Source: CBDUQN01 sp965369375 (GTDB lineage Bacteria; Krumholzibacteriota; Krumholzibacteriia; Krumholzibacteriales; Krumholzibacteriaceae). Taken from it: DNA of 33,572 bases. Location: positions 1 to 33,572 of the forward strand of contig CBDUQN010000026.1 in the NCBI GenBank assembly GCA_965369375.1, written 5' to 3'. The notes under the pieces are model-generated. The model worked only from the letters and a program-made list of their open reading frames with translations. It had not been told where the DNA came from and searched no databases. The number at the start of each line of letters is the position of its first letter. The stretch's first letter is position 1. Positions 1 through 8,940 of the stretch are shown here, one piece after another. The position numbers and the translations under genes are program-made.

Positions 1-695
1 GCGGCCCTTCGCTGCTCCATTGCAATGGCAGCCCGCTTCCCTTTCTCCGGGCGTTTCGGGAGCAACAAAAAGGATTGCGGGAGAAGGCGGTAAACTCTCA
101 CTGTGAGAATCACGGCCGCCGCGATAAAGAGTACGGAATAGAGTGCCGATCTCATACCCACTACGAGCAGGCCGAGCACCCCGAACGAAACGGCAAGCGT
201 GTACAGTATGTATCCCGCACGCCATCCTACCCGGTAGAGTTTCGGTGAAAAGCTCTGCAGGAGCATCGCGGCGAGAATCATACCGGCGCCGGTATGCATG
301 CCCAGCTTCCATGCGACCGCCTCGGGAATGCGCCCCTCAACACCTCGAAAGCTCAAGGTCGCGACAAACGTGACGATCGCCACGGGAATCAGTGAAACGA
401 TGATAATCGAGGCGATCCTCACCAACCACAGCTTCCGCGCTGGAATGGGAAGCACGAGGCTCAGGCGGCTGCACCGCTGCCCGATATTCGTCGTTACCAC
501 GAAAAAAATAAGCAATGCACAGATCAGCGCGTAGATCGGAACGAAACCCAACCCCTGCGTTTTGGACGCAAATCGCGCAAACTGCTGCGGCAAACCGGGT
601 ATCAGCAGGAGTGCCACACTGGTGCAGAGGGCCAGAATCTGGGATATGTGCATCTGGTCGAACGCGCCTTCCTGACGTATCAGCCTGCCGATCAT
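1..695 (-). CDS. ABC transporter permease subunit, partial (3' end beyond window)
   Basis: Reading the minus strand from the ATG at 695 gives an open frame of 231 codons that runs off the left edge, so the C-terminus is missing. An AGGAG ribosome binding site lies about 8 nt before the start. The product is strongly hydrophobic with about five predicted membrane segments, for example around residues 20-35, 52-68, 93-113 and 165-205, and has no enzymatic motif. It starts 72 nt after the ABC ATPase gene on the same strand. Permeases in that position normally form the membrane half of a YtrBC/BcrAB-type exporter, so this is its likely role in the inner membrane. The substrate is unknown. The family assignment rests mainly on hydrophobicity and gene order. 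Confidence 0.75.
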   Translation of the reverse strand, partial: MIGRLIRQEGAFDQMHISQILALCTSVALLLIPGLPQQFARFASKTQGLGFVPIYALICALLIFFVVTTNIGQRCSRLSLVLPIPARKLWLVRIASIIIVSLIPVAIVTFVATLSFRGVEGRIPEAVAWKLGMHTGAGMILAAMLLQSFSPKLYRVGWRAGYILYTLAVSFGVLGLLVVGMRSALYSVLFIAAAVILTVRVYRLLPQSFLLLPKRPEKGKRAAIAMEQRRA

Positions 696-767
696 GACGC
701 CGCTCCTTTCGCTATAATAAAATCATTCCGGTAGCAGTACGTTTCGATGCTATGATTGATCCACACA

Positions 768-1661
768 TCATAACTGGCCCCCCACGAGCTCTATGAACAT
801 CTCCTCGAGATCGACGCTTCGGCAGTTCGTCCTCGCCACGCCGAGCTCACGTTCGAGAAAGGTCTCCGCCGCCTCCGGTTTCATCCTGAAAACGGCGTGA
901 ATGACCTCGGCGCGCTCCCGGACGGCCATGCAGCTCTCGAGCGAGAGCAGCCTGTCGCCTCCTACCCCCGCATCGAGCGGCAGGACGGCGAGCGAGTAGT
1001 CTTCTCTCAGCGCATCGAGCTCGCTGTCGACGAGCAGCTTCCCCTTGTGTATCAATACGACCCTACCGGCGAGACGTTCGACGTCGGACATATAATGTGA
1101 AGAGAATAGAATTGTCGTTCCCGTCTCGTTGAGCATCCGTATCGACGTTTCGAGGAACTCGCGGCGCGCCGCGGGGTCGAGCCCACCGGCGGGCTCGTCG
1201 AGGAGAAGCAGCTCGGGCCGGTGGCTGATCGCGCAGAGCAGCGCCACCTGCCGCGCCTGGCCCTTGCTCAGGGTCTTTACCTTCTTGTTCAAAGGAATAG
1301 AGAACCGGCCGGCGAGCTCGCGCTCGAGCTTGTGGTCCCACGTCGGGAAGAGGCCCCTGTGGAGCTTGATGATTTCGTCCACCTTGAGGAATTCGGGCAG
1401 GATCTGTTCCTCGGAAACGTACCCGATACGGCGCTTGACGTCGAGCGGCCGCTTTCGCGGATCCATACCGAGGATCTTGACGGATCCCTCCTGCGGCTCG
1501 AGCATCCCCATCGCGATACGTATGAGCGTCGTCTTGCCCGCCCCGTTACGTCCGAGAAGCCCCACCACCTCACCCTTTCTCACCGAAAAGCTCACGCCGT
1601 CGAGCACATCGACGCCCTTGACAAAGGCGCGGTGTATATTATTGAATTCTGCGACAATCAT
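768..1661 (-). CDS. ABC transporter ATP-binding protein (YtrB/BcrA type)
   Basis: The product is a cytoplasmic ATPase that powers an ABC exporter. Visible motifs in order are Walker A (GRNGAGKTT, about residues 38-46), the signature loop in the variant form LSKGQ (about 133-137), Walker B with the following aspartate loop (LLLLDEPAGGLD, about 154-165), and the H-loop histidine in SSH (about 190). The length of 297 residues is typical. A GTG at 1664 lies one codon upstream, but the GGAGG site is better spaced for the ATG at 1661. The gene sits between a GntR regulator and a permease, an arrangement known for cell-wall-stress ABC exporters such as Bacillus ytrABC. The substrate cannot be read from the sequence. 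Confidence 0.93.
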   Translation of the reverse strand: MIVAEFNNIHRAFVKGVDVLDGVSFSVRKGEVVGLLGRNGAGKTTLIRIAMGMLEPQEGSVKILGMDPRKRPLDVKRRIGYVSEEQILPEFLKVDEIIKLHRGLFPTWDHKLERELAGRFSIPLNKKVKTLSKGQARQVALLCAISHRPELLLLDEPAGGLDPAARREFLETSIRMLNETGTTILFSSHYMSDVERLAGRVVLIHKGKLLVDSELDALREDYSLAVLPLDAGVGGDRLLSLESCMAVRERAEVIHAVFRMKPEAAETFLERELGVARTNCRSVDLEEMFIELVGGQL

Positions 1662-1716
1662 CACGATTCCTCCCTCTGATCTTCAGCTCGTACATGTTCG
1701 AGATTCGTTTCAATCA

Positions 1717-2151
1717 TTATGACTCTTCTCTTTTATCTTCAGATCGCTCCTCAGGCTCTTGGGTAAGCATCTCACCATGCTCCCCCGCCAGCATCTCTCC
1801 AAATATCCTCATCGCCTCTTCGTGCTCGACCCCGAGTTGCCTCACGATCGTGATGGTAGAGGCGAGACTCTGGCGCAGCTGCGCGATCTTACGGTCCTCT
1901 ATCTCTCCGTTTCGAAACTCGCTCACCACAACGGGCCGTCCCGGCCGCCGCTCGAGGATCCCGTCCCGCTCGAGGTAACTGTACGCCTTGCTGATCGTCA
2001 TCGGGTTGACGCCGAGCTCGGCGGAGAGGGAGCGCGTCGAGGGCAGCTCATCGCCGGGCCCGAGCAGACCGCTCGCGATATGGAACCTGATCTGATCCAT
2101 CAGCTGCCGGTAGACGGGCACGCCGCTATGAAGATCGACGACTATCAGCAT
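1717..2151 (-). CDS. GntR family transcriptional regulator (YtrA subfamily)
   Basis: This 144-residue protein has an N-terminal winged helix typical of GntR regulators (GVPVYRQLMDQI, then LPSTRSLSAELGVNPMTISK and YLERDGILERRPGR). The C-terminal region is short and helical, which marks the YtrA subfamily rather than the large ligand-binding FadR or HutC types. The frame is open upstream to 2241, but those extra codons come from a purine-rich repeat tract. I chose the ATG at 2151 because the conserved domain starts there and a GGAG site precedes it. The gene is first in a unit with an ABC ATPase and permease, so it probably represses its own operon until a cell-envelope signal is sensed. The ligand is unknown. 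Confidence 0.93.
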   Translation of the reverse strand: MLIVVDLHSGVPVYRQLMDQIRFHIASGLLGPGDELPSTRSLSAELGVNPMTISKAYSYLERDGILERRPGRPVVVSEFRNGEIEDRKIAQLRQSLASTITIVRQLGVEHEEAMRIFGEMLAGEHGEMLTQEPEERSEDKREES

Positions 2152-2154
2152 AGT

Positions 2155-2285
2155 CTCCAGCCCCCCCGGCTTCTCCAGCCATTCCAGCTTCCCCTGCCTT
2201 TCCAACCTCTCCCGCCTCCCCCACCTTTCCAGCCTTCCCAACCTTCCAGGCTTCCCAACCTTCCAGGCTTTCCCAGCCTTTCGGA
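2155..2285 (-). repeat. Purine-rich degenerate tandem repeat in the gntR leader
   Basis: On the minus strand this stretch is almost pure G and A broken by short CTGG or TTGG steps. It is built from 8-9 nt units resembling GGAAGGTTG and GGAAGCCTG. Two 17-bp copies at 2235-2251 and 2252-2268 are identical. It lies between the consensus promoter at 2369-2397 and the gntR start at 2151, so it would be transcribed as a G/A-rich 5' leader with many Shine-Dalgarno-like GGAGG or GGAAGG stretches. Confidence 0.85.
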
Positions 2286-2368
2286 CTCATCGAACAGCCC
2301 CTTGATCCTGCGAGTTTTATTTTCATTACAACCTCGGAAATCACGAGCTTCATTTTCATCACACCCGT

Positions 2369-2397
2369 ATTATAAACCGCATTAGTGCATATGTCAA
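2369..2397 (-). promoter_or_regulatory. Consensus sigma-70 type promoter of the gntR-ABC operon
   Basis: On the minus strand TTGACA (2392-2397) is followed by exactly 17 nt and then TATAAT (2369-2374), a perfect match to the housekeeping consensus at optimal spacing. It points to gntR and would start transcription about 210 nt upstream of the gntR start codon. A promoter this strong normally needs repression, which fits the autoregulation expected of a GntR protein. I could not identify a convincing operator. Confidence 0.8.
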
Positions 2398-2432
2398 GTA
2401 ATACAGTTAAGATAAATGAAATATTCCTGTAA

Positions 2433-2482
2433 CTCGTTATAATTCAATAGGAAAAATTTCTCGTTATAATCCAATAGAAAAA
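2433..2482. repeat. Two direct copies of a 23-bp AT-rich element
   Basis: The copies at 2433-2455 and 2460-2482 share the core CTCGTTATAAT, then TCAATAG or CCAATAG, and a run of A. They start 27 nt apart, and I see only one substitution in the core plus small changes in the A tract. They lie between the RND operon terminator and the gntR promoter. They could be tandem protein binding sites or a local duplication; no function is visible. Confidence 0.7.
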
Positions 2483-2530
2483 ACTACCAGATCCCGAGTC
2501 ATTCCGGTTGCCTTGCGGTTAGAATAGAGA

Positions 2531-2584
2531 AACGGCTCGAGCGAAACGTCGGACAAGAGTTCCCTCGGTGACACTCGAGCCGTT
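2531..2584 (-). terminator. Hairpin downstream of the RND efflux operon
   Basis: An 11-nt arm AACGGCTCGAG (2531-2541) is perfectly inverted at 2574-2584, with a 32-nt loop that may fold further. On the minus strand it follows the RND stop codon by about 35 nt, and the downstream sequence TCTCTATTCT is only moderately U-rich. A terminator for the efflux operon is the simplest reading. The long loop also allows a protein binding site. Confidence 0.5.
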
Positions 2585-2619
2585 GATATGACTAAGGTTA
2601 CACAGTCGCCTTTAAGCGT

Positions 2620-5600
2620 CTATTTCCCGGCCTCATGCTCCTTCCCCTCTCTCCTGCCCGCAGGCGTGATCCTGTCCATGATCGTGTAGATGACGGGGAT
2701 GATAAACAGGGTGAAGAATGCAGAGACGAGCACGCCGCCGATCTGCACGACCGCCATCGGGGCTCTGAACTCGAGACCCGACCCGCCGATCGCCTGCGGG
2801 ATCATGCCGACGGCGATGGCGAGGTTCGCCATGATAATCGGCCTGAGTCTCGTCGGGCATGCCTCGAGCAGCGCCTCCTTGATTCCCATCCCCTTTGCCC
2901 TGAGCTGCGCCGTGTAGTCGAGGAGCAGGATCGCGTTGTTCACCACGATACCGACCAACATGACGATCGACATGAGCGAGAAGATGTTGATCGTCTGTCC
3001 CGAGATAAAGAGGCTCATCGAGACGCCGATCAGCGCGAGCGGAAGTGTCATCATGACGGTGATCGGGTGTATGAAACTCTCGAGTATTGCCGCCATTACT
3101 ATATAGATGAGAATAATCGCGAGAATGAGCGCGGTGAAGATCGACCTGAACGACTCGTCCTGGATCTCGGCCATTCCCCCGTAGCGGATCGTCACACTGG
3201 GCGGTATTTCCAGCTTTTCGAGCTCGTTATCGATTAGACTCCGAGCTTCACTGAGCGACCCAGTCGAAATATTCGCCATGACCTCGATCATTCGCTGCTT
3301 GTCCTTGCGCTGTATCTCGGAATCGCCGAAACGGTAACTGAGCTCGGCGATATCGGAGAGGGGAACGGTGAACCCGTCGCGCGACGGCACCGGCATATCG
3401 CTCAGCAGCCCCGGATCGCGGCGGTCTGCCTCAGCGTATTTGACCCTCACCTTGTACTCTTCGCCCTCTTCGCGGTAGACGCCGGCATCGACCCCCTCGT
3501 AGGCAGCGCGCAGCAGCATTCCCATCGTAAAGGTATTGAGTCCCCTCGCGACAAGCTGCCGCCGCTGCGGAAGGATCGCGATCTCCGGCTTTCCCATCTC
3601 CCTGCTCGTTTTGACCTCGACGAGGCCGGGAATTCCGCGCACGATCTCGAAGAGGCTGTCTGCTGCCGCCTCGAGCTCTTCGGGATTCGAAGAGAGGACC
3701 TCGATGAGCAGATCCGAACCCGCGCGACCGCCCTCGCTCTCGGTGACAACGGCTATCTCCGCGTCAGGTATGCCGGCGAGCCCGGGCCTGATCGCGTTCA
3801 TGAACTCGGTCACGTGGAGATCACGTTCACTGGCGGGCACGAGCCGGGTGATGATATCGGCATCCTCGACACCCCGCTGTCCCCCGCCGATCTTTACGAG
3901 AATGCCCTCGACCTCTTTACGGCTCGCAAGCATCGCCTCGATTCGGCCCGCGACCTCGCGCGTCCTCTCGAGGCTCGTTCCCGCGGGCAGTCTCATCTGG
4001 ACGATCACCTGATTTTGATCGATCGTCGGCATGAACTCCCCACCGACAAACCCGAAGAGAAAAATGGCGAATATAAAACCGCCGATAGCTATCAGTATCG
4101 GAACCCAGCGGCGCTCGAGAAAGCCCGCGAGCATATTACGGTATCCCGAAGACATCTTTTCGTAAAAGGCATCCCACCGTTGGGTGAGCTGATCGCCGAA
4201 GCCTCCGTACCGCGCGTTACCGGGCTTCGGTTTCGGCCTGAGCAGCCGCGCGGAGAGCATGGGAACGACGGTGAAGCTCACGACGAGCGAGAACATGGTC
4301 GCATACACCACGGTGAGGCCGAACTGGAGGAAGAAGCGGCCGATGATGCCGTACATGAAAGCGATCGGTGTAAAGACGACGATATTAGTGAGCGTCGATG
4401 CTATCACGGCAACCGCCACTTGCCCGGTCCCCTCCACCGCCGCCTCGTGGGGATCCATCCCGTCGTGAACGAGACGGCTGATATTCTCGATAACGATGAT
4501 CGAATTGGTGACGAGCGTGCCGATAGAGATACCGAGCGCCATGAGCGACATGATATTGAGCGTGAATCCTGAACTCTCCATCAGCAGAAAAGTCGCCACG
4601 ACCGAGACGGGCATCGAGATGGCCGCCACGAGCGTCTGGCGCCAGTTGTGCAAGAATATCAGAAGAAGGATCACGGTGAGCAGGATCCCGATACCGATAT
4701 TCTTCTGCACATCGTTCACCGCATCCTCGATGAATATGGCGTTGTTGCTCGATATGTTTATCGAAATATCCTCCATGAGCGAAACATTGAGCTGATCAAT
4801 CGCCTTGTAGATATCCCGGGCGATCGCCACCGTGTTGCCGTCGGAGCGTTTGCTGATCGAAAGCCCTATGACCGCCTGTCCGTTGTAGGTAGAAGATTCG
4901 CGGAGCTCCTCTGTCGTGTCGCGAACATCGGCGACCTCGGAGAGGGGGATCGAGCCCCCCGACGGCAGAGGCAGCTGGAACTCGGCAAGCTCGTCGGGGC
5001 TCGACACCTCACCGACCATGCGCAACGTAATCTCGCTTGCGCCGCGCGTGATATGACCTGCGGGCAGGTTGAGGTTCTCCGCCGAGACGACTCCCATCAC
5101 ATCGAGAAGACTCAACCCGTAGGCGCGCAGCCGCGCAGGGACCACCTCGATGCGGATCTCCCGCTCACGTTTCCCCGTTATCTCCACAGCAGCGACTCCA
5201 TCGATCCGGCTGAGCCGATCCTTTACGACCTTATCGGCTATCCGGTAGACTTCCTGCAGCGGACGCGGCGCCGATACGGCGAGCTCGATGATCGGAAAGG
5301 CCTGAATATCGAACTTCTGTATTATCGATTTCTCGGCGTCGTCGGGCATGAGCGCCTGGATCGCGTCGACCTTGTCCTTGACATTGATCGCGTCGATATC
5401 GACGTCTGTTTCGAGCTCGAACTCGATGAATACCTGGGACATGTTCTCACGCGATATCGACTGCAGATTCTTGACATTGGCGATCGTCGAAACGGCGTCC
5501 TCGATCTTTTTCGTCACCTGGCTCTCCACCTCGCCCGGCGAGGCGCCCGGATAGATCGTGGTCACGATCACGAATGGAAACTCGACGTTGGGCATCATCT

Positions 5601-5703
5601 CGATGATCATCCGGTTGTACGAGAAGATCCCGAGAACGACGAACGCCATGAGCAGCATCGTCGAGAGAACGGGACGTCTTACAAATATCCGGATAAGATT
5701 CAT
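2620..5703 (-). CDS. RND efflux transporter permease (AcrB/MdtB superfamily)
   Basis: The 1027-residue product has the standard RND layout: an N-terminal membrane helix (residues about 11-30), a large periplasmic loop, a bundle of six helices (about 330-520), then a second loop and second bundle (about 840-1015). It would sit in the inner membrane as a trimer and export toxic compounds, lipids or other hydrophobic molecules through the neighbouring adaptor and outer-membrane channel. The start follows the adaptor stop directly (TAA then ATG), so the two are translationally coupled. In helix 4, where AcrB has Asp407-Asp408, this protein has Thr399-Asn400. Helix 10 has Asn922-Asn923 at the AcrB Lys940 region. 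The usual proton relay is therefore altered. Family membership is certain; substrate and energy coupling are not. Confidence 0.96.
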   Translation of the reverse strand: MNLIRIFVRRPVLSTMLLMAFVVLGIFSYNRMIIEMMPNVEFPFVIVTTIYPGASPGEVESQVTKKIEDAVSTIANVKNLQSISRENMSQVFIEFELETDVDIDAINVKDKVDAIQALMPDDAEKSIIQKFDIQAFPIIELAVSAPRPLQEVYRIADKVVKDRLSRIDGVAAVEITGKREREIRIEVVPARLRAYGLSLLDVMGVVSAENLNLPAGHITRGASEITLRMVGEVSSPDELAEFQLPLPSGGSIPLSEVADVRDTTEELRESSTYNGQAVIGLSISKRSDGNTVAIARDIYKAIDQLNVSLMEDISINISSNNAIFIEDAVNDVQKNIGIGILLTVILLLIFLHNWRQTLVAAISMPVSVVATFLLMESSGFTLNIMSLMALGISIGTLVTNSIIVIENISRLVHDGMDPHEAAVEGTGQVAVAVIASTLTNIVVFTPIAFMYGIIGRFFLQFGLTVVYATMFSLVVSFTVVPMLSARLLRPKPKPGNARYGGFGDQLTQRWDAFYEKMSSGYRNMLAGFLERRWVPILIAIGGFIFAIFLFGFVGGEFMPTIDQNQVIVQMRLPAGTSLERTREVAGRIEAMLASRKEVEGILVKIGGGQRGVEDADIITRLVPASERDLHVTEFMNAIRPGLAGIPDAEIAVVTESEGGRAGSDLLIEVLSSNPEELEAAADSLFEIVRGIPGLVEVKTSREMGKPEIAILPQRRQLVARGLNTFTMGMLLRAAYEGVDAGVYREEGEEYKVRVKYAEADRRDPGLLSDMPVPSRDGFTVPLSDIAELSYRFGDSEIQRKDKQRMIEVMANISTGSLSEARSLIDNELEKLEIPPSVTIRYGGMAEIQDESFRSIFTALILAIILIYIVMAAILESFIHPITVMMTLPLALIGVSMSLFISGQTINIFSLMSIVMLVGIVVNNAILLLDYTAQLRAKGMGIKEALLEACPTRLRPIIMANLAIAVGMIPQAIGGSGLEFRAPMAVVQIGGVLVSAFFTLFIIPVIYTIMDRITPAGRREGKEHEAGK

Positions 5704-6816
5704 TTACTTCCCCTCCCCCCCGGCTATGATCTTTACACGGTCGCCATCATCGAGCCTCGTCTGACCGAACTCGACAACGAGATCTCCGTCCCCTATGCCC
5801 GAGAGGATCTCTACCTCGTCGGAGGTTCTCAGACCCGTCTCGACAGCTCTGAAACGGGCGTACGTGCCGCCGTCGCCGCTGCGCTCAGCGACGTAGGCGG
5901 AGTATCCGTCATGCGATTCCATCAGGCACCGGGTCGGGATCTTGACGACACCATGCCGCTCGCCGACGAGCACCTCGAACGAAACGAGCAGGCCCGGCAT
6001 AAACGTGCCCGCCTCATTGGGAAAACACGCCTCGCCGCGAAGCAGGTGTGTCTCGGGATCGGCCGAGAGGTCGAGTCTGCTGACCACACCGTAACCCGAT
6101 TCCCCCGTCGCGCGCGAGCGCCATACGGCCTTCTGCCCAATGGCGAGCATCATCGCCTGGCGGCTTCCCGCCTCGAAGACCATCTTCACCGAATCGATCC
6201 GCGCAATCCAGGCAAGCGGCTCGTGGGCGGACACCATCTCCCCTTCCTCGATATTTATACTCATGATTACGCCGGCATGCGTCGCGATGAGATTAGTGCT
6301 CTCCCTGGCGTTGACGAGATCTGACTCCGCCACCTTGAGCGCCATCTCCGCCTTGTCGACCGCCTGCTTCGAGATCGCCCCCTCCCGGTAGAGATTTCGC
6401 ATCCGCTCGGCTGTTGCGAGCGCATCGTCGTAGAGGGCGCGGGATCTGTTGTACGAAAGGAGCATCGGATTCGGCGCCGTCTTCTCGAGCCGGATAACAA
6501 CGTCACCCGGCTTGACTTGATCGCCCTCTTTCTTTTCGACTTTTTCGACGCGAATCGAGTTCGTCGAGATTATCGCGTATTGAAACGACCCCTCCACCGT
6601 CCCGGCGAGCGTCGTCCAGACTTCGAGATCGCCTGCGACGGCCGTGGCCACTTCGACCGGTTTGCCCTCGGCCTCTTGAACGGACCGGATGCTCTCGATA
6701 GTCTCAACCCGCCCCACTTTCCTGAATCGCAGGGCGAATATCGCCACCACAACGATTATAATGACCACAAGAATCAGCCTGCCCCGGCCGCTCTTCTTTT
6801 TGCTCGGACTATCCAT
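5704..6816 (-). CDS. Efflux RND transporter periplasmic adaptor (membrane fusion protein)
   Basis: This 370-residue protein is anchored by one N-terminal membrane helix (about 13-29) after a short Lys-rich cytoplasmic tail. It then has the order expected for the HlyD/AcrA family: a split lipoyl-like segment (about 75-110, VEKKEGDQVKPGDVVIRLE), a short alpha-hairpin (about 120-180), the second lipoyl half (THAGVIMSINIEEGEMVSA), and beta-barrel and membrane-proximal domains. It would connect the RND pump to the outer-membrane channel. It lies 12 nt after the channel gene and directly abuts the pump gene. The specific pump subtype cannot be told from the sequence alone. Confidence 0.94.
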   Translation of the reverse strand: MDSPSKKKSGRGRLILVVIIIVVVAIFALRFRKVGRVETIESIRSVQEAEGKPVEVATAVAGDLEVWTTLAGTVEGSFQYAIISTNSIRVEKVEKKEGDQVKPGDVVIRLEKTAPNPMLLSYNRSRALYDDALATAERMRNLYREGAISKQAVDKAEMALKVAESDLVNARESTNLIATHAGVIMSINIEEGEMVSAHEPLAWIARIDSVKMVFEAGSRQAMMLAIGQKAVWRSRATGESGYGVVSRLDLSADPETHLLRGEACFPNEAGTFMPGLLVSFEVLVGERHGVVKIPTRCLMESHDGYSAYVAERSGDGGTYARFRAVETGLRTSDEVEILSGIGDGDLVVEFGQTRLDDGDRVKIIAGGEGK

Positions 6817-6828
6817 TATTCATCTCCT

Positions 6829-8229
6829 CTACTGTGCATCAATCACGTTCAAGAATCCGTCACTTCCCACGGCCAACTCGAGGTAGGCCTGGGCTATCTT
6901 GCATACGTAAAGCGCCTGTGCAAGCTGTCCTCTCGCCGTTATCATTGCGAACTCCGCGTCGAGCCGCTCGAGCGGCGTCGCAATACCGTTCTCGAGCCGG
7001 ACGACCGAGAGGCGGTACGCCTCTTCGGCAAGGGTAACCGCTTCACGGCGCCCCTCGAGCGCCGTAATCGCGTTTTCCAGTGTCAGGTACGATTGTCGAA
7101 CAGCGAGCTCCTTGTCGCGCGTCACCTTTTCCAGTTCGAGTTCGGCGACACGAAGATCCGCCTCGGCCTTGTTCGACCTACCCTTCGTTCTGAGCCCGTC
7201 AAAAATGGGAATATACAATCCGAGCTGGACGGCGGCAACGTTCGCGATAAGATCCTCATGGGGGAGAAAGTCTCTCGACCATTGTGTTTGAATCGCATAA
7301 TGCGCAGACAATTGAAGTGTCGGGTAGCGTTCCGCCTTTGTCAGGCGCAGAAAATAATGGTTGGCATTGACATAGTGTTCGAGCGCCTTGATTTCCGCGC
7401 TCCCCTCGCGCATCGCTGAAAACAGTACAGTGAGATCCTCCGGCAAACGCGCGGCATCGAGAGAATCTGCGAGTATTATCGCCGCATCGGATTCGATGCC
7501 GCACCTGCGGCGCAGAACGACGAGTGCCTGGTCGAGATCGTTGCGCGCGCTCACGAGCGGCGCCCGGCGGTTGGCGAGCTCGACCTCGGCACGCATCACA
7601 TCAAACTTGCTGACCGTTCCCTGATCGAAACCCGCCCGCGCGACGCGGACCGCCTCCTCTGCGTCCTGAAGCGCCTTTTCCGAAATTCTCAGCATCTCAT
7701 CGGCGAGAAGGACTCCGTAATACGCATCCTGAACGCGAAAGCGCACGTAATCTCCGGCTGCGATCTCACCATACTGCGTTGATTCGAGATACTCCCTTGC
7801 AGCATTGAGCCCTGCGCTCACCCGCCCCGCCGCCCAGAGGAGCTGCGTGACCGAAGCCGTTCCGAAGAATTCGTTGTCTTCGCCCATCTCGACCTTCACC
7901 GGAGCGTCGGGATCGTCACCGAGAAACTCCTCGGGCAGGAAGAAAACCGGTTTAAGGATGTTGCGACCGTACTGAGCGGAAAGGTTGAACTGCGGCAGCG
8001 CCGCCGAGCGCGCCGCCGTGACCTCGCCCCGCGCTCCCTCGATCGCCTGAGCCGCCTGCCCGAGCGCTTCGTCGTTCTCGAAACCGAGCTCGATCGCTCG
8101 CTCGAGTGAGAGAACGAGCGGATCGGCCTGCGCATTGACCCGACCGGCACCAAAAAACAAGGCAGCAAGCACCAACCACCCAGCCATCAACTTCAGCCCA
8201 CTGCATCTCCACGATAGGATGTTCGGCAT
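6829..8229 (-). CDS. TolC family outer-membrane efflux protein
   Basis: The 466-residue product has a signal peptide ending near residue 34 (VNAQA), followed by the two pseudo-repeats of long helices typical of TolC/OprM channels. The repeat start LSLERAIELGFEND (about 39-52) and later segments such as LRVAELELEKVTRDKELAVRQSYL are characteristic. It should trimerise as a channel across the outer membrane and periplasm. Its ATG overlaps the tetR stop by one base (TGATG) and the adaptor follows 12 nt later, so this is one operon. It supports a two-membrane envelope. Confidence 0.95.
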   Translation of the reverse strand: MPNILSWRCSGLKLMAGWLVLAALFFGAGRVNAQADPLVLSLERAIELGFENDEALGQAAQAIEGARGEVTAARSAALPQFNLSAQYGRNILKPVFFLPEEFLGDDPDAPVKVEMGEDNEFFGTASVTQLLWAAGRVSAGLNAAREYLESTQYGEIAAGDYVRFRVQDAYYGVLLADEMLRISEKALQDAEEAVRVARAGFDQGTVSKFDVMRAEVELANRRAPLVSARNDLDQALVVLRRRCGIESDAAIILADSLDAARLPEDLTVLFSAMREGSAEIKALEHYVNANHYFLRLTKAERYPTLQLSAHYAIQTQWSRDFLPHEDLIANVAAVQLGLYIPIFDGLRTKGRSNKAEADLRVAELELEKVTRDKELAVRQSYLTLENAITALEGRREAVTLAEEAYRLSVVRLENGIATPLERLDAEFAMITARGQLAQALYVCKIAQAYLELAVGSDGFLNVIDAQ

Positions 8230-8873
8230 CAGCTTCCCTCCGTTCCGGTTGTATCTTTCTTATTCATTTCGAGCGGCTCGAGAATAATCCTGTCTACGAT
8301 ATCGGCCACGGTGTCAAGCGCCTCATCCCGCTCATCCTCGCACATCATATGAAAGAGATTATGAATGGCGCCGATGGTGATATCGGCCAGGACATAGGGA
8401 TCTTCCTTTGGAATATCCCCGCGATCCGCCGCGCTGGCGAATAGTCCCGCCATAATCTCCCGGTTCTTTATCATCGCCTCTTTCACCATGCCCTTGAGCT
8501 TGAACGGGCTCTCGTGCAGGTAGATGCGTATGAAATTTTTCTGCTGCTTGACGTGCGCTATCGATGCCCGGATCCTGCACCGGAGCTGCTCGAGGGGCGG
8601 ATCGCCCGGCACACATGCCGCTTCACCCGTGGTGTGCATTTCGCTGATATACTCATCGAGAAGCTCACGGATAATCTCGTTCTTTCCCTTGAAATGATGG
8701 TAGAGCTTGCCGACCGACAGATCGGCACGTTCGGCGATCTCCTTCATGCTCGTATCTTCAAAGCCTTTACGGGCAAACAGTTCCGCGGCGGCATCGATGA
8801 TCTCCTTCTTGGCCCTCTCACGCTCGCGTTCCCGCCACGTAGAGCGACCGGACCCGTTCTCATTCAGTTCCAT
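8229..8873 (-). CDS. TetR/AcrR family transcriptional regulator
   Basis: The N-terminal helix-turn-helix is clear: KKEIIDAAAELFARKGF, then TSMKEIAERADLSVGKLYHHFKGK (roughly residues 20-65). It is followed by a variable helical ligand domain. The reading frame is also open from an ATG at 8885, but the GGAGGA ribosome binding site overlaps that codon, so the ATG at 8873 (214 residues) is the better start. The gene heads the efflux operon and overlaps the channel gene, so it probably represses the operon in the absence of a pump substrate. A perfect 18-bp palindrome 68 nt upstream is a likely operator. Confidence 0.93.
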   Translation of the reverse strand: MELNENGSGRSTWRERERERAKKEIIDAAAELFARKGFEDTSMKEIAERADLSVGKLYHHFKGKNEIIRELLDEYISEMHTTGEAACVPGDPPLEQLRCRIRASIAHVKQQKNFIRIYLHESPFKLKGMVKEAMIKNREIMAGLFASAADRGDIPKEDPYVLADITIGAIHNLFHMMCEDERDEALDTVADIVDRIILEPLEMNKKDTTGTEGS

Positions 8874-8940
8874 GTTCTCCTCCATGATCTAAATTAAGTT
8901 TATTCAATAAGTAATGATTATTCGGAACATGAATTCGTAT

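Noticed and set aside
2155..2285. CRISPR-like array in the repetitive gntR leader
   Set aside because: The units are 8-17 nt, degenerate and contiguous, with no unique spacers.
4648..6324. 558-codon plus-strand frame across the RND and adaptor genes
   Set aside because: It is antisense to two clear efflux genes, has no recognisable domain and is rich in Arg, His and Asp as expected of an opposite-strand shadow in GC-rich DNA.
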